NCBI RefSeq assembly: GCF_001598555.1
Contig: NZ_BCZE01000030.1
Location: 1-64,000 of the forward strand
Source of the DNA: Novosphingobium rosa NBRC 15208
Lineage (GTDB): Bacteria > Pseudomonadota > Alphaproteobacteria > Sphingomonadales > Sphingomonadaceae
Length of the DNA: 64,000 nt
Reading direction: 5' to 3'
This document shows, piece after piece, positions 32,348-43,313 of this stretch. The number at the start of each line of letters is the position of its first letter. Within the stretch, counting starts at the first letter, position 1. Made by a program: the position numbers and the translations under genes. The notes below the pieces were generated by a model, which had not been told where the DNA came from, ran no database searches, and was given only the letters and a program-made list of their open reading frames with translations.

Positions 32348-34924
32348 TTACTCGACGTCCATCACCAAAGCCCCATCCCCATCATCGATGCGGACGACCG
32401 AGCCATCGGGCACCTCGCCACCCAGCAGCTTCTCCGCCAGCGGGTCCTGAAGATACCGCTGCACCGCCCGCTTCAAAGGCCGAGCGCCATACACGGGATC
32501 ATAGCCCACCCGGCCCAGCCAGCGCTTGGCGCCTTGAGTCAGATCCAGCGTGATCTTGCGATCCTTCAGCAGCTTTTGTACGCGCTGCACTTGGATCTCC
32601 ACGATGGGCGCCATATGGTCCTGACCCAGGCGGTGGAACAGGATGATCTCGTCCAGACGGTTGAGGAATTCGGGGCGGAAGTGCCCGCGCACCACATCCA
32701 TCACCTGCGGCTCGACCGAGGACACATCCTGATCGTCGTCCAGATTGGCGAGATACTGGCTGCCAAGGTTGCTGGTCAGAATGATAAGCGTGTTGGTGAA
32801 ATCCACCACGCGGCCCTGCCCGTCGGTGAGGCGGCCATCGTCGAGCACCTGCAGCAGCACGTTGAAGACGTCGCTGTGGGCCTTTTCCACCTCGTCGAAC
32901 AGCACCACCTGATAGGGGCGGCGGCGCACGGCCTCGGTCAGCACGCCACCCTCGTCGTAACCGACATAGCCCGGAGGGGCGCCGATCAGGCGGGAGACCG
33001 CGTGCTTCTCCATGAACTCGCTCATGTCGATGCGGACCATGGCGTTGTCATCGTCGAAGAGAAAGCCGGCCAGCGCCTTGGTCAGCTCGGTCTTGCCGAC
33101 GCCCGTGGGGCCGAGGAAGAGGAAGCTGCCCAGCGGCCGGTTGGGGTCCTGCAGCCCCGCGCGGGCGCGGCGCACGGCCTTGGAAACCGCCGTGACCGCA
33201 TCCTTCTGGCCGATGACGCGCGCACCGATCACCTCTTCCATCTTGAGCAGCTTCTCGCGCTCGCCTTCCAGCATGCGGTCGACGGGCACGCCGGTCCAAC
33301 GGCTGACCACGGCGGCGATGTCGTCCGCCGTGACTTCCTCGCGCAGCATGGCGTTGCTGCTGGTGGCCTGCGCCTCGGCCAGCTGCTTTTCCAGCTCGGG
33401 GATGCGGCCATAGGTCAGCTGCCCCGCCTTGGCGAGGTCGCCCTGGCGCTGGGCCTGCTCCAGCTCGAGGCGCGCGGCGTCGAGAGCTTCCTTGATCTTG
33501 CCCTCGGCGGCGATCTTGTCGCGCTCATTCTGCCAGCGGGTGGTGAGTTCCACGCTGCGCTGTTCCAGATTAGCCAGCTCCTCGCGCAGGGCCGCCAGAC
33601 GGTCTTTCGACGCCTGATCGCTTTCCTTGGCGAGCGCCATTTCCTCGATCTTGAGCTGGATGATGCGGCGGTCGAGCGTCTCGATCTCTTCGGGCTTGCT
33701 CTCCACCTCCATGCGGATGCGGCTGGCGGCCTCGTCCATCAGATCGATGGCCTTGTCCGGCAGGAAGCGGTCCGCGATGTAGCGGTTGGAAAGCGTCGCG
33801 GCGGCCACGATGGCATTGTCCGCGATGCGCACGCCATGATGCAGCTCGTACTTCTCCTTGAGCCCGCGCAGGATGCTGATCGTGTCTTCCACGGTCGGCT
33901 CGCCCACGAAGACGGGCTGGAAACGGCGCTGCAGGGCCGGGTCCTTCTCGACATACTTCTGGTACTCATCCAGCGTGGTCGCGCCGATGCAATGCAGTTC
34001 GCCGCGCGCCAGAGCGGGCTTCAGCAGATTGCCCGCATCCATGGCGCCCTCGCTTTTGCCCGCGCCGATCAGCGTGTGCATCTCGTCGATGAAGAGGATG
34101 ATTTCGCCTTCCGCGCCCTTCACCTCGTCGAGCACGGATTTGAGGCGTTCCTCGAACTCGCCGCGATATTTGGCGCCCGCGATCAGCGCGCCCATATCGA
34201 GCGACATCAGGCGGCGGTCCTTCAGGCTATCGGGCACGTCGCCATTGGCGATGCGCAGCGCGAGCCCCTCGGCGATGGCGGTCTTGCCCACGCCGGGTTC
34301 GCCGATCAGCGCCGGATTGTTCTTGGTGCGGCGCGCCAGAATCTGGATGGTGCGGCGGATTTCCTCGTCGCGCCCGATCACCGGGTCCAGCTTGCCGTCG
34401 CGCGCGGCTTGCGTGAGGTCGCGGGCGAATTTCTTCATCGCCTCATAGGCGTTTTCGGCCCCGGCGCTGTCTGCCGCGCGCCCACCGGTCAGGTCCTGAA
34501 TGGCCTTTTCCAGCGTGGCGGGGGTGACATTGGCCAGCTTCAAGGCCTGCCCGGCAGCACCGCCGGACATCGCCAACGCCTGCAGAATGCGCTGCACGGC
34601 GACAAAGCTGTCGCCCGCCTTGGCCGAAAGCTGCTCGGCGCTGTCCAGCACGCGCACGGCGTCATTGTCCAGCCCCGGAGGCTGCTGTGCGCCACCGCCC
34701 GAAACGGCGGGGATCTTGGCCAGAGCCTTATCCACCTCGGCGGTGACAAGCGGGGTGGCGCCACCGGCACGCTGGATCAGGCCCGCGGCCATGCCTTCAT
34801 CGTCTTCCAGCAGGGCTTTCAGAATATGCTCGGGGGTGATGCGCTGGTGAGACAGACGGATCGCCAGCGTCTGGCTGGCTTGCAGGAAACCCTTGGCGCG
34901 GTCGGTAAACTTTTCGAGATTCAT
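32348..34924 (-). CDS. clpB: ClpB disaggregase
   Basis: An 858-aa Hsp100 chaperone that, with DnaK, pulls proteins out of aggregates. N-domain ([20 protein letters not shown]); first AAA+ with Walker [10 protein letters not shown] and Walker [16 protein letters not shown]; a long coiled-coil middle domain (about residues 400-520); second AAA+ with GPTGVGKTE and [13 protein letters not shown]; a C-terminal domain follows. ATG 34924 follows AGGAGG. A candidate heat-shock promoter lies upstream. Confidence 0.98.
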   Translation of the reverse strand: MNLEKFTDRAKGFLQASQTLAIRLSHQRITPEHILKALLEDDEGMAAGLIQRAGGATPLVTAEVDKALAKIPAVSGGGAQQPPGLDNDAVRVLDSAEQLSAKAGDSFVAVQRILQALAMSGGAAGQALKLANVTPATLEKAIQDLTGGRAADSAGAENAYEAMKKFARDLTQAARDGKLDPVIGRDEEIRRTIQILARRTKNNPALIGEPGVGKTAIAEGLALRIANGDVPDSLKDRRLMSLDMGALIAGAKYRGEFEERLKSVLDEVKGAEGEIILFIDEMHTLIGAGKSEGAMDAGNLLKPALARGELHCIGATTLDEYQKYVEKDPALQRRFQPVFVGEPTVEDTISILRGLKEKYELHHGVRIADNAIVAAATLSNRYIADRFLPDKAIDLMDEAASRIRMEVESKPEEIETLDRRIIQLKIEEMALAKESDQASKDRLAALREELANLEQRSVELTTRWQNERDKIAAEGKIKEALDAARLELEQAQRQGDLAKAGQLTYGRIPELEKQLAEAQATSSNAMLREEVTADDIAAVVSRWTGVPVDRMLEGEREKLLKMEEVIGARVIGQKDAVTAVSKAVRRARAGLQDPNRPLGSFLFLGPTGVGKTELTKALAGFLFDDDNAMVRIDMSEFMEKHAVSRLIGAPPGYVGYDEGGVLTEAVRRRPYQVVLFDEVEKAHSDVFNVLLQVLDDGRLTDGQGRVVDFTNTLIILTSNLGSQYLANLDDDQDVSSVEPQVMDVVRGHFRPEFLNRLDEIILFHRLGQDHMAPIVEIQVQRVQKLLKDRKITLDLTQGAKRWLGRVGYDPVYGARPLKRAVQRYLQDPLAEKLLGGEVPDGSVVRIDDGDGALVMDVE

Positions 34925-34953
34925 GGGGATCAAACCTCCTGTTGCCGCAAGAG

Positions 34954-34981
34954 ATAGTGTTGCCGTTTTAACACACAAGGG
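34954..34981 (-). promoter_or_regulatory. Candidate heat-shock (sigma-32-like) promoter of clpB
   Basis: On the minus strand CCCTTG and CACTAT are 16 nt apart, about 30 nt before the clpB start. The CTTG core and C-rich -10 recall RpoH promoters of alphaproteobacteria, but the match is partial. Confidence 0.25.
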
Positions 34982-35100
34982 TGCAGATCAAATTTCCGCT
35001 TTTCATAACAAGACCCACCATCGGCGGCTTGGCGTTTTAACCCTGCGCTCATACACTTCGGATCATTCAGGGATTTAACGCCCGTCTCAGAGGATCGTTC

Positions 35101-37956
35101 ATGCGTCCTGTCAAAGCCTTGCTTCTTGCCTCCTGCCTGCTGCCTTTGAGCGTCCCCGCTCAGGCCCAAACAGCACCAGAGCCCGCGCCGCTGGCCGATC
35201 TGGTGAAGGCGGTGGATATTCCTTACGAAACCTTCCGGCTGAAGAACGGCCTCACCGTCATCGTCCACACCGATCGCAAGGCGCCGATCGTGGGGGTCAC
35301 CACCTATTACCGCGTCGGCTCCAAGAATGAGCCCAAGGGCAAGACCGGCTTTGCCCATCTCTATGAGCATCTCTTCTTCGGCGGCAGCGAGAATGTGCCG
35401 AATTTCGACGTGCCGCTGGAGGCTGCCGGCTCGGATTCCACCAATGGCTCGACCTATTACGACCGCACCAATTACGTCGAGACCGTGCCCAAGGGCGCCC
35501 TGCCCCTCGCCCTGTTTCAGGAAAGCGACCGCATGGGCCATCTGCTGGGCGCCGTCACGCAGGACAAGCTCGACAAGCAGCGCGGCGTGGTCGAGAACGA
35601 GAAGCGTCAGGGCGACAACCAGCCCTATGGCCTGGTCCAGTATGCCGTGTCCGACGGGCTGTTCCCGGTCGGCCATCCCTATCGCCACACCACCATCGGC
35701 TCGATGGGCGATCTCGATTCGGCCAATCTCACCGATGTGCGCGGCTGGTTCACCGACCATTACGCCCCCAACAACGCCGTGCTGGTGCTGAGCGGCGATA
35801 TCGATGTCGCCACCGCCCGCCCGCTGGTCGAGAAGTATTACGGCGATATCCCCGGTGGCCCCGCCGTAAAGCCGGTGACAGCAGGCCCTGTCACCCTGCC
35901 TGCCCCGCTACGTCGCGAGATGACCGATCAGGTCGCCACCACGCGCCTGCTGCGCGTGTGGTCCGGGCCCAATCTGAACGATCCGGAGAGTTCTGCGCTG
36001 GATGTCGGCATGTCGGTGCTGGGGGGGCTGGCCTCCTCGCGGCTGGACAATGCGCTGGTGCGCGGGCAGCAGCTGGCCGTCTCGGTCAGCGCCAATGTCG
36101 AACAGCATGAGCAGCTTTCGGTCATCACCGTCAGCATGGATGTGAAACCCGGCGTGGACCGCAAGGTGGCCGAGGCCGCGCTGGACGCCCAGATCGCCAG
36201 CTTCCTGAAGGAAGGCCCCAGCGCCGATGAGGTGAAGCGCGCCGCCACCAGAGAGGTGTCGCAGGCGATCGGCATGCTGGAGGTTGTCGGCGGCTTTACG
36301 GGCAAGGGCGCGCAGCTGGCCGAAGGGCAGCTCTATTCGGGCGATCCGGCGCATTACCGCAAGGAACTGGCCGAGATCGCCGCGCAGACCCCCGCCACGA
36401 TCAAATCCGCCATCGACAAGTGGCTGGGCCGCCCCGCGCTGATGCTGGCCATCACGCCGGGCGAGCGCACCATGAGCGGCGACCAGCTGGGCGGCTGGGA
36501 CGATGGCGCGAACGAACCCGCTCCCAAGCCCGATGCCAAGGCGCCGGTGCCGCCGGTGAAACAGTCTCCGCCGCGTCAAAGCCCGCCTGTCGCCCCGGTC
36601 AGCAGCCTGACCTTCCCCGCGCTGGAGCATGCCAAGCTCTCCAACGGCATCGAGGTGGTGCTGGCGCGGCGCACCGCCGTGCCCAAGCTGCTGGTCAATG
36701 TGGAGTTCGATGCCGGCGTCTCGGGCGATGCGCTCGATGCGCCTGGCACGCAGGGCATGCTGATGGCGATGCTGGATGAAGGCACCGCGCAGGACGCCAC
36801 CGGCGGCCACAGCCGCAACCCCACGCAGATCCGCGAGGAAGAGGAAAGGCTGGGCGCCGAGCTGCAGGCCGGTGCCGCGATGGACACCAGCAATGTGATG
36901 CTCTCGGCGCTGTCGGCCAATCTGGCGCCCTCGCTCGATCTGCTGGCCGATGTGGTGCGCCGCCCCGCCTTCGCCCCCGCCGAGCTGGAGCGGGTGAAGC
37001 AGCAGCGCCTCGCCTCTCTGGCCCAGACTATGGCGAGCCCGCAGGGTCTGGCCTTCCATGTCTTCAACCCGATCCTCTTCGGGCCCAACCATCCCTATGG
37101 CCATGCCGGAGACGGGCTGGGCACGCTGGCCAGCATCAAGGGCTTCACCAGCCAGAGCCTGCGCGCGGCGCAAGCCCAGTGGCTGCGCCCCGATCTGGCG
37201 CGCATCACCGTGGTGGGCGATATCACCATGGCGGCGCTGAAGCCCCAGCTGGAAAAGGCTCTGGGAGACTGGAAGGCCCCGGCCACGCCAAAGCCGGTGA
37301 AGGCGATCGATGCCCCCGCCCTGCCCGCCCGCCCGCGCATCGTGCTGATCGACCGGCCTAACTCGCCGCAGTCGATGATCGTGGCCGGGCGCCTGCTGCC
37401 GCTCAAGGGCACGCAGCCGGGGCAGGAGGCGCTGGGCCTGGCCAATGAGGTGCTGGGCGCCGATTTCCTCTCGCGCCTCAACAGCGATCTGCGCGAGGAG
37501 AAGAGCTGGACCTATGGCGTGCAATCCATCGTGCGCCAGCCTGTGGGCCAGCGCAGCCTGCTGGTGCTGGCCCCGGTGCAGACCGACCGCACCGGCGATT
37601 CGATTGTGGCGATGGTGGCCGATATGAAGGCGCTGGCCAGCGACAAGCCGGTCACGCCCGAGGAGGTGCAGCGCGTCACCGATGGCAACATCCGTGGCCT
37701 GGCCAACCGTTACCAGACCAATGGGCAGGTGCTGGGGGCGATCACCAGCAACCGCCTGCTGGGCCGCCCGGAGGATTATGACGCTCACCTGCCGACGCTC
37801 TATCGCCAGATCGACGCTGCGGCGCTGAACACGGCCATCCGCGCGCAATTGCAGCCCGATGGTCTGGTCTTCGTGGTGGTGGGCGACCGCAAGCTGGTCG
37901 AGCCCCAGTTGCAGAAAGTGGGCCTGCCGGTGGAGGTGACCACCGTTACGCCGTAA
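35101..37956 (+). CDS. Secreted M16 family zinc metallopeptidase, two-module
   Basis: A 951-aa protein with a signal peptide (LLLASCLLPLSVPAQAQ). The first M16 module has the inverted zinc motif HLYEH (within GFAHLYEHLFFGGSENVP) and the downstream Glu in VVENEKRQGDN. The second module (from about residue 500) lacks HxxEH, having LMAMLDEGTAQD there, so it is the inactive partner half. A Pro-rich linker (PVPPVKQSPPRQSPPVAPV) joins them. This is the pitrilysin/PqqL-like layout, in which both halves enclose peptides for degradation in the periplasm. Divergent from clpB. Confidence 0.92.
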   Translation: MRPVKALLLASCLLPLSVPAQAQTAPEPAPLADLVKAVDIPYETFRLKNGLTVIVHTDRKAPIVGVTTYYRVGSKNEPKGKTGFAHLYEHLFFGGSENVPNFDVPLEAAGSDSTNGSTYYDRTNYVETVPKGALPLALFQESDRMGHLLGAVTQDKLDKQRGVVENEKRQGDNQPYGLVQYAVSDGLFPVGHPYRHTTIGSMGDLDSANLTDVRGWFTDHYAPNNAVLVLSGDIDVATARPLVEKYYGDIPGGPAVKPVTAGPVTLPAPLRREMTDQVATTRLLRVWSGPNLNDPESSALDVGMSVLGGLASSRLDNALVRGQQLAVSVSANVEQHEQLSVITVSMDVKPGVDRKVAEAALDAQIASFLKEGPSADEVKRAATREVSQAIGMLEVVGGFTGKGAQLAEGQLYSGDPAHYRKELAEIAAQTPATIKSAIDKWLGRPALMLAITPGERTMSGDQLGGWDDGANEPAPKPDAKAPVPPVKQSPPRQSPPVAPVSSLTFPALEHAKLSNGIEVVLARRTAVPKLLVNVEFDAGVSGDALDAPGTQGMLMAMLDEGTAQDATGGHSRNPTQIREEEERLGAELQAGAAMDTSNVMLSALSANLAPSLDLLADVVRRPAFAPAELERVKQQRLASLAQTMASPQGLAFHVFNPILFGPNHPYGHAGDGLGTLASIKGFTSQSLRAAQAQWLRPDLARITVVGDITMAALKPQLEKALGDWKAPATPKPVKAIDAPALPARPRIVLIDRPNSPQSMIVAGRLLPLKGTQPGQEALGLANEVLGADFLSRLNSDLREEKSWTYGVQSIVRQPVGQRSLLVLAPVQTDRTGDSIVAMVADMKALASDKPVTPEEVQRVTDGNIRGLANRYQTNGQVLGAITSNRLLGRPEDYDAHLPTLYRQIDAAALNTAIRAQLQPDGLVFVVVGDRKLVEPQLQKVGLPVEVTTVTP

Positions 37957-37964
37957 GCGATGGC

Positions 37965-37994
37965 CTGCCGGGGTCCGTTAATGGGCCCCGGCAG
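37965..37994 (+). terminator. Terminator hairpin after the M16 peptidase
   Basis: CTGCCGGGGTCC-GTTAAT-GGGCCCCGGCAG, a 12-bp stem with one G-T pair, 9 nt after the stop. It overlaps the last codons of the convergent gene, so it may serve both directions. Confidence 0.6.
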
Positions 37995-38889
37995 CAGCCC
38001 CCGTGATCGTGAAATCATAGACGCGGTAGACGCTCTGCTTGGAGCGCTGGGATTCGCCGATCAGCACGAAACCATATTCGCCCGGCGGCAGATCGCCGGG
38101 CAGATCCACATTGAACACGCCATCGCCAAGGTCGGTCATGCCGAAAGGCAGCGTGTTTTTCGGATCGATGCCCGAGACGCTGACATAGGGCGCCACCCGG
38201 CCAATGGTCATCTGCCGCGTGGCGCCGTCCTGCCGGAAATGGACCAGGCTGAATTCATTGGGCGACTGCGCCGCCGTGCCGCCCACCCCGCCAAATTCGC
38301 TGACGCGATTGTCCTGCGGATTGAAATAGAAGCGAAAGGTGGGACGCGGGGCGGCGATCGCCATTTGCGCATTGGCGCGCGGCACGATCAGTTTCGCCAT
38401 ATGCGGAAACAGCACCGAGCCATTGCCCACGATCTTCACAGCCGTCTGCCCTGTGGGGCGCAACAGGGTGAGGCCATGGGCATCACCGCCATTCCAATAG
38501 ATGCCCTCAGGCTGACGCGATGGCGCGACAGAAGGGCGCGTGGAGGCGAACATCCCCCCTGCCGCCGGACCTGCTTGCGGCACGGCCGAGGTGCGGACAG
38601 CGGGGCCTTCCGGGTAAGGCATGGCCTCTGCCACCGGGCGCAGCGTGGCGCAGCTTTCCACCATGGCGACGATCACGCCATCGGACAGGCCCGCCTTTTT
38701 CAGACCGACCATGGCGGATGTCGATGTGTCGTAATGGCAGGGCATCGCATGGATCTTGGCGATCACCGGCCCATCGCCCAGCCCGGCGCGGTGCAGGGCG
38801 ATCACGGCATCATTGTCGAAGGTCTGCGCCATGGCTGAAACCGGCAGCACAGCCGTCATCATCGCAAGACACCAAGACCATCCCCGCAT
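37978..38889 (-). CDS. Secreted hypothetical protein
   Basis: A 303-aa protein with a signal peptide (MRGWSWCLAMMTAVLPVSAM-AQ). The N-terminal third holds two repeats of about 40 residues (VIALHRAGLGDGPVIAKIHA and MVGLKKAGLSDGVIVAMVES), each followed by a cysteine. This helical repeat is common in secreted proteins as a 'leucine-rich HxxGL' motif. The rest is beta-rich (FRFYFNPQDNRVSEFGGVGG; LPPGEYGFVLIGESQRSKQS). It resembles periplasmic proteins of unknown role found widely in Bacteroidetes and Alphaproteobacteria. Convergent with the M16 gene. Confidence 0.75.
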   Translation of the reverse strand: MRGWSWCLAMMTAVLPVSAMAQTFDNDAVIALHRAGLGDGPVIAKIHAMPCHYDTSTSAMVGLKKAGLSDGVIVAMVESCATLRPVAEAMPYPEGPAVRTSAVPQAGPAAGGMFASTRPSVAPSRQPEGIYWNGGDAHGLTLLRPTGQTAVKIVGNGSVLFPHMAKLIVPRANAQMAIAAPRPTFRFYFNPQDNRVSEFGGVGGTAAQSPNEFSLVHFRQDGATRQMTIGRVAPYVSVSGIDPKNTLPFGMTDLGDGVFNVDLPGDLPPGEYGFVLIGESQRSKQSVYRVYDFTITGAAAGAH

Positions 38890-38938
38890 AGCCTGCCCCC
38901 GTATCGCTACGGCAGGCAGGCTATCGCGGTTAAGTGGT

Positions 38939-40435
38939 TCAGGCCAGAGCCTTCTTCACCAGTTCATTGACGATCTGCGGGTTGGCCTTGCCCGCCATCG
39001 CCTTCATCGTCTGGCCCACGAAGAAGCCGAAAAGCGCTTCCTTGCCAGCCTTGTACTGCTCCACCTTATCGGCGTTGTTGGCCATGATGGTGGCCACCGC
39101 CGCCTCGATGGCGCCGGTGTCGCTGGTCTGCTTGAGGCCCTCACGCTCGACGATGGTGGCGGCATCGTCACCGGTCTCGAGCATCTTTTCCAGCACCTGC
39201 TTGGCGATGGAGCCCGAAATCGTGCCATTCCCGACCAGCGCCAGCAGTTGGCCCGCGCCTTCCGGCGTGATCGGGCTGGAGGCCAGATCCTTGCCCAGCT
39301 TGTTCAGCGCCCCGAAGAACTCCGAGAGCAGCCAGTTGGAGGCCTGCTTGGCGACCTCGCCCTCGGGCTTGTTCTGCGCGGTGGCGGTGGCGGCCAGCAG
39401 CGCCTCGAACCAGCGGGCGGTGTCGACCTCGGCGGTCAGCACGCCAGCGGCATAGGCCGTCAGGCCCAGAGCGCCTTCATAGCGCGCGCGCTTGGCATCG
39501 GGCAGTTCGGGGAGCGAGGCGCGGGCCTCTTCCACGAAAGCATCGTCCAGCACCAGCGGCAGCAGATCGGGATCGGGGAAATAGCGGTAATCATGCGCGT
39601 CTTCCTTGCTGCGCATGCTCCGCGTTTCATTGCGGTCCGGATCGTAGAGGCGCGTTTCCTGCACCACCTTGCCGCCATCCTCGATGAGGGCGACCTGACG
39701 CTTGGCCTCGCTTTCCACCACGGCCATCACGAAGCGCACCGAATTAACGTTCTTCGTCTCGGTGCGCGTGCCGAACTCATCGCCGGGACGGCGCACCGAC
39801 ACGTTGACGTCGGCACGCATCGAGCCCTGATCCATATTGCCATCGCACGAGCCGACATAGCGCAGGATCGAACGCAGCTTGGAAAGATAGGCCCCAGCCT
39901 CGGCGGGCGAACGCATATCGGGGCGGCTGACGATCTCCATCAGCGCCACACCCGAACGGTTGAGATCGACATAGGACATCGTGGGATGCTGATCGTGCAT
40001 CAGCTTGCCCGCATCCTGCTCGACATGGATGCGCTCGACGCCGATCACCTTTTTCGAGGTCTCGGGGTTCTTTTCATCCAGCGTGATCTCGATCTCGCCC
40101 TCGCCCACGATAGGGTGGTAGAGCTGGCTGATCTGATAGCCCTGCGGCAAATCGGCGTAGAAGTAGTTCTTGCGATCAAACCGCGACCACTTGTTGATCT
40201 GCGCGCCGATGGCGATGCCGGTGCGCACCGCCTGGCGGATGCACTCCATATTGGGCACGGGCAGCATGCCGGGCATGGCCGCATCGATCAGCGAGACCTG
40301 GCTGTTGGGCTCCGCGCCGAAGGCCGTGGCCGAGCCGGAGAACAGCTTGGCGTTGGAGGTGACCTGCGCATGGACCTCAAGGCCGATCACGACCTCCCAT
40401 TCGCCCGTTGCGCCCTGAATACGATAATCGCTCAT
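38939..40435 (-). CDS. gatB: Asp-tRNA(Asn)/Glu-tRNA(Gln) amidotransferase subunit B
   Basis: A 498-aa subunit that phosphorylates the misacylated tRNA-bound Glu or Asp and holds the tRNA. N-terminal GatB catalytic core ([49 protein letters not shown]) and a C-terminal YqeY-like tail domain. It follows gatA after 1 bp in the gatCAB operon. Confidence 0.97.
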   Translation of the reverse strand: MSDYRIQGATGEWEVVIGLEVHAQVTSNAKLFSGSATAFGAEPNSQVSLIDAAMPGMLPVPNMECIRQAVRTGIAIGAQINKWSRFDRKNYFYADLPQGYQISQLYHPIVGEGEIEITLDEKNPETSKKVIGVERIHVEQDAGKLMHDQHPTMSYVDLNRSGVALMEIVSRPDMRSPAEAGAYLSKLRSILRYVGSCDGNMDQGSMRADVNVSVRRPGDEFGTRTETKNVNSVRFVMAVVESEAKRQVALIEDGGKVVQETRLYDPDRNETRSMRSKEDAHDYRYFPDPDLLPLVLDDAFVEEARASLPELPDAKRARYEGALGLTAYAAGVLTAEVDTARWFEALLAATATAQNKPEGEVAKQASNWLLSEFFGALNKLGKDLASSPITPEGAGQLLALVGNGTISGSIAKQVLEKMLETGDDAATIVEREGLKQTSDTGAIEAAVATIMANNADKVEQYKAGKEALFGFFVGQTMKAMAGKANPQIVNELVKKALA

Positions 40436-40436
40436 C

Positions 40437-41918
40437 TTACCACCACTTCGTCGGCTTGGCGCTGAAACCAGCGCGCTGCTCGATCGCCAGACCGGCGTTC
40501 AGCACGCCCTGCTCGTCAAACGGACGCCCGATGATCTGCAGGCCCAGCGGCAGGCCCTGAGAATCCAGCCCGGCAGGCACGCTCATCGCGGGCAGGCCAG
40601 CCAGCGAGGCCGGCACCGAGAACACATCGCCCAAATACATATCGAGCGGATTGGTCTTCTCACCCAGCGCAAAGGCCGAGGTCGGCGCGGTGGGCGCAAG
40701 GATCACATCGACCTGCTTGAAGGCTTCCTCGAAGTCACGCGCGATCAGCGTGCGGACCTTCTGCGCCTGCGTGTAATAGGCGTCGTAGAAACCCGCCGAG
40801 AGCACATAGGTGCCGATCAGGATGCGGCGCTTGACCTCGTCACCGAAACCGGCGGCGCGGGTGGCGGCATACATCTCCTGAAGGTTGGCGCCATCGGGCA
40901 GATCGCGCAGGCCGTAACGCACGCCATCATAGCGCGCGAGGTTCGACGAAGCCTCGGCAGGGGCGATGATGTAATAGGTCGCCAGTGCATACTTCGAATG
41001 CGGCAGCGAGATGTCCACCACCTCGGCCCCGGCATCCTTCAGCCAGGCGATGCCATCGTCCCAGCTCTTGGCGACTTCGGCATTGAGGCCTTCCAGACGA
41101 TATTCGCGTGGAATACCAACCTTCTTGCCCTTCAGATCGCCCGACAGCGCGGCTTCCCAATTGGGCACCGGCAGATCGAGGCTGGTGGCATCCTTGGCGT
41201 CAAAACCGGCCATGGCTTCGAGCATCACGGCGCAATCCTGCACCGTATGCGCCATCGGCCCGGCCTGATCGAGCGAGGAGGCAAAGGCCACGATGCCCCA
41301 GCGCGAGCAACGGCCATAGGTCGGCTTGATGCCGCTGATGCCGGTGAAGGCCGCAGGCTGGCGGATCGAACCGCCGGTGTCGGTGCCGGTCGCGGCAGGC
41401 ACGATGCGCGCCGCCACCGCCGCCGATGACCCGCCCGAGGAACCACCCGGCGCCAGAGCCGAAGTGTCATTCGGACGACGCCAGGGCGAGGTTACCTTGC
41501 CATAGGCGCTGCTCTCATTCGACGAGCCCATCGCGAACTGGTCAAGGTTCAGCTTGCCCAGCAGGCCCGCGCCCGCATCCCACAGCTTCTGCGAGACGGT
41601 CGATTCATACTCGGGCTTGAAGCCTTCGAGGATTTTCGAGGCCGCCGTGGTCTGCACGCCCTTGGTGGCGAACAGATCCTTCATGCCGATGGGCACGCCC
41701 GCCAGCTTGCCTAAAGGCTTGCCAGCGGCGCGGTCGGCATCGACCTTGGCGGCGGCGGCCAGAGCGGCCTCCGGCGTGGTCACGATGAAGGCGTTCAAAG
41801 CCTCCTGCGCCTCGGCCACGGCAGCGTTGAACGCACCAGCCACCTCGGTCGCGGTGAAGTCGCCACCGGCCACGCCATCGCGGATGCCGGTGAGCGTCAG
41901 ATCGGTCAAGTTCGTCAT
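40437..41918 (-). CDS. gatA: Asp-tRNA(Asn)/Glu-tRNA(Gln) amidotransferase subunit A
   Basis: A 493-aa amidase that releases ammonia from glutamine for GatB. The Ser-cisSer-Lys triad is present: Lys in [14 protein letters not shown], Ser in [13 protein letters not shown] and Ser in [15 protein letters not shown]. The start overlaps the gatC stop (TAATG), so translation is coupled. Confidence 0.98.
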   Translation of the reverse strand: MTNLTDLTLTGIRDGVAGGDFTATEVAGAFNAAVAEAQEALNAFIVTTPEAALAAAAKVDADRAAGKPLGKLAGVPIGMKDLFATKGVQTTAASKILEGFKPEYESTVSQKLWDAGAGLLGKLNLDQFAMGSSNESSAYGKVTSPWRRPNDTSALAPGGSSGGSSAAVAARIVPAATGTDTGGSIRQPAAFTGISGIKPTYGRCSRWGIVAFASSLDQAGPMAHTVQDCAVMLEAMAGFDAKDATSLDLPVPNWEAALSGDLKGKKVGIPREYRLEGLNAEVAKSWDDGIAWLKDAGAEVVDISLPHSKYALATYYIIAPAEASSNLARYDGVRYGLRDLPDGANLQEMYAATRAAGFGDEVKRRILIGTYVLSAGFYDAYYTQAQKVRTLIARDFEEAFKQVDVILAPTAPTSAFALGEKTNPLDMYLGDVFSVPASLAGLPAMSVPAGLDSQGLPLGLQIIGRPFDEQGVLNAGLAIEQRAGFSAKPTKWW

Positions 41919-42220
41919 TATTCGATCACCTTGGGCACGCCGAAGAAGCCATGTTCGGCAGCCGGAGCATTGGCCAGCACCGCATCGCGAATGCCGCCGC
42001 CGGTCAGCGGATCGGCATTGGTGATGTCTTCGCGCAGGCGCAGCGTGTTGGGGATAACGGCGGTCATCGGCTCGACGCCGGTGACATCGACCTCGCCCAA
42101 TTGCTCGACCCAGGCGAGGATGCCGTTCAGTTTGGGCACCATGGCCTCCAGATCGCCCGGGGTCACCTTGATGCGGGCCAGCGAGGCGATTTTCGCCACG
42201 GTCGCGGTATCAACCGACAT
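41918..42220 (-). CDS. gatC: Asp-tRNA(Asn)/Glu-tRNA(Gln) amidotransferase subunit C
   Basis: A 100-aa belt subunit that holds GatA and GatB together. It starts [20 protein letters not shown] and contains [17 protein letters not shown] and [10 protein letters not shown], all family-typical. First gene of gatCAB; GAAGG precedes ATG 42220. Confidence 0.96.
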   Translation of the reverse strand: MSVDTATVAKIASLARIKVTPGDLEAMVPKLNGILAWVEQLGEVDVTGVEPMTAVIPNTLRLREDITNADPLTGGGIRDAVLANAPAAEHGFFGVPKVIE

Positions 42221-42236
42221 AGATCAAACCTTCAGA

Positions 42237-42281
42237 GCATCGGGCGAAAACGTGGGAACCAGTTTTTCGCGAAAACGATGC
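42237..42281. repeat. RIME-like palindromic repeat upstream of gatC
   Basis: GCATCG...CGATGC with inner arms GCGAAAAC and GTTTTTCGC around GTGGGAACCA. This composition (GCATCGN-CGAAAAC...GGGAACC) closely resembles the intergenic palindromes spread through Rhizobiales genomes. It is 17 bp before gatC and may affect its leader. Confidence 0.6.
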
Positions 42282-42343
42282 GACCACAAAAACCCGGATC
42301 ATGTTGTGTGATTCTCAAATCACGCGGCATGATCCAGCAAACA

Positions 42344-42370
42344 GAAGGCCGGGCCATGGACCCGGCCTTC
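42344..42370 (-). terminator. Terminator after the FKBP isomerase gene
   Basis: GAAGGCCGGG and CCCGGCCTTC pair perfectly over 10 bp around a 7-nt loop; on the minus strand TGTTTG follows. It lies between the isomerase stop (42474) and gatC. Confidence 0.75.
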
Positions 42371-42473
42371 GCAAATCTGCCTCGGAGCTAGCATCCCGCA
42401 AGCGCCTCATCAAGCGAAGCGCGGAAACCGCGCCTCAATCAAACAACGCGCGAGGGATAAAGCCCGGCAAAAC

Positions 42474-43028
42474 TTACTGCGGAGCGCCGTCCGGACCGAC
42501 GGGCGCGCCTTGAGGAGCGCCCTGCGCGCCACCCTGAGCGCCCTTGCCCATTTGCTGGCGCATCATCTGCTCCATCATGCGCTGCTGGGCTTCCAGCTCG
42601 GCGCGGTTGGCGAACTGCAGCACCTCGATCTCGAAGGTCAGGTCGCTGTTCGCGGGGATCGGGCCCTGCGCATGGTCGCCATAGGCCAGCTTGGCGGGAA
42701 TATGGACGAGATACTTGCCGCCCGCCTGGGTCTGGGCCAGCGCCTTGGCGAAGCCGGGGATCACGCCCTGCATCTGGGCCGGCACGCGCTGGGCCTGATC
42801 GAAGACCGTGCCGTTCGACAGCTTGCCGACATAGTTGATGAGGATGACGTCCGCCGGAGTCGGGTTGCCACCCTGACCCGCACGCAGCGTCTGCACATCG
42901 ACCAGCTGCGGGCGCACCGCCGCCGCCACGCCGCCGCCCAGCGCCACCGCGACAAACGCGGCCAGCCACAGCTTCGACTTCGAGCCCTTGGCCAGCGGCT
43001 GGAGGGGAACGCGGGTGATCTCGGTCAT
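42474..43028 (-). CDS. FKBP-type peptidyl-prolyl isomerase, membrane-anchored
   Basis: A 184-aa protein. An N-terminal transmembrane segment (LWLAAFVAVALGGGVAAAV, about residues 20-38) anchors it facing the periplasm. The FKBP fold follows (LINYVGKLSNGTVFDQAQR; GVIPGFAKAL; HIPAKLAYGDHAQGPIPANS; LTFEIEVLQF). The C-terminal 45 residues are a Met/Gln/Gly-rich tail. It assists folding of exported proteins by prolyl isomerisation. ATG 43028 begins MTEITRVPLQ. Confidence 0.9.
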   Translation of the reverse strand: MTEITRVPLQPLAKGSKSKLWLAAFVAVALGGGVAAAVRPQLVDVQTLRAGQGGNPTPADVILINYVGKLSNGTVFDQAQRVPAQMQGVIPGFAKALAQTQAGGKYLVHIPAKLAYGDHAQGPIPANSDLTFEIEVLQFANRAELEAQQRMMEQMMRQQMGKGAQGGAQGAPQGAPVGPDGAPQ

Positions 43029-43313
43029 CGTGCCATCCTGATCTGTTGCGCGGGACACAGGGGGCCCCAAGCGCCGGAAATTTCGCCGCCCCTCATGGCT
43101 CAAGCCGCCCGCAGGAGCAAGCCCCGCGCGCAGCCTATGGCACCAAAGAATCGGGAGCGCTTTTGCGGTCGCGTCGTGCGCCACGGAGCGCAGATACGCC
43201 AAAGGCCCGCCAGCTTTACCGCTTTTCGGACTCAATCCGAAACACAGCAAAGCCACGAGCCTTTGAAAAACACGGATCAGGCAGGCCGCAAGCAGCCCAC
43301 CCTCAACCCATGC
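43029..43313. other. Gap between rpsU and the FKBP gene
   Basis: 285 bp with no convincing gene on either strand. It holds the 3' region of rpsU and the promoter region of the isomerase gene; I see no defensible promoter boxes or strong terminator. Confidence 0.5.

Noticed and set aside
32216..34957. Long plus-strand frame opposite clpB
   Set aside because: Antisense to a fully conserved ClpB; composition is typical of mirror frames in high-GC DNA.
35908..37848. Minus-strand frame of 646 codons opposite the M16 peptidase
   Set aside because: The plus-strand frame has a signal peptide and zinc motif; the minus frame is Arg/His/Gln-rich without motifs.
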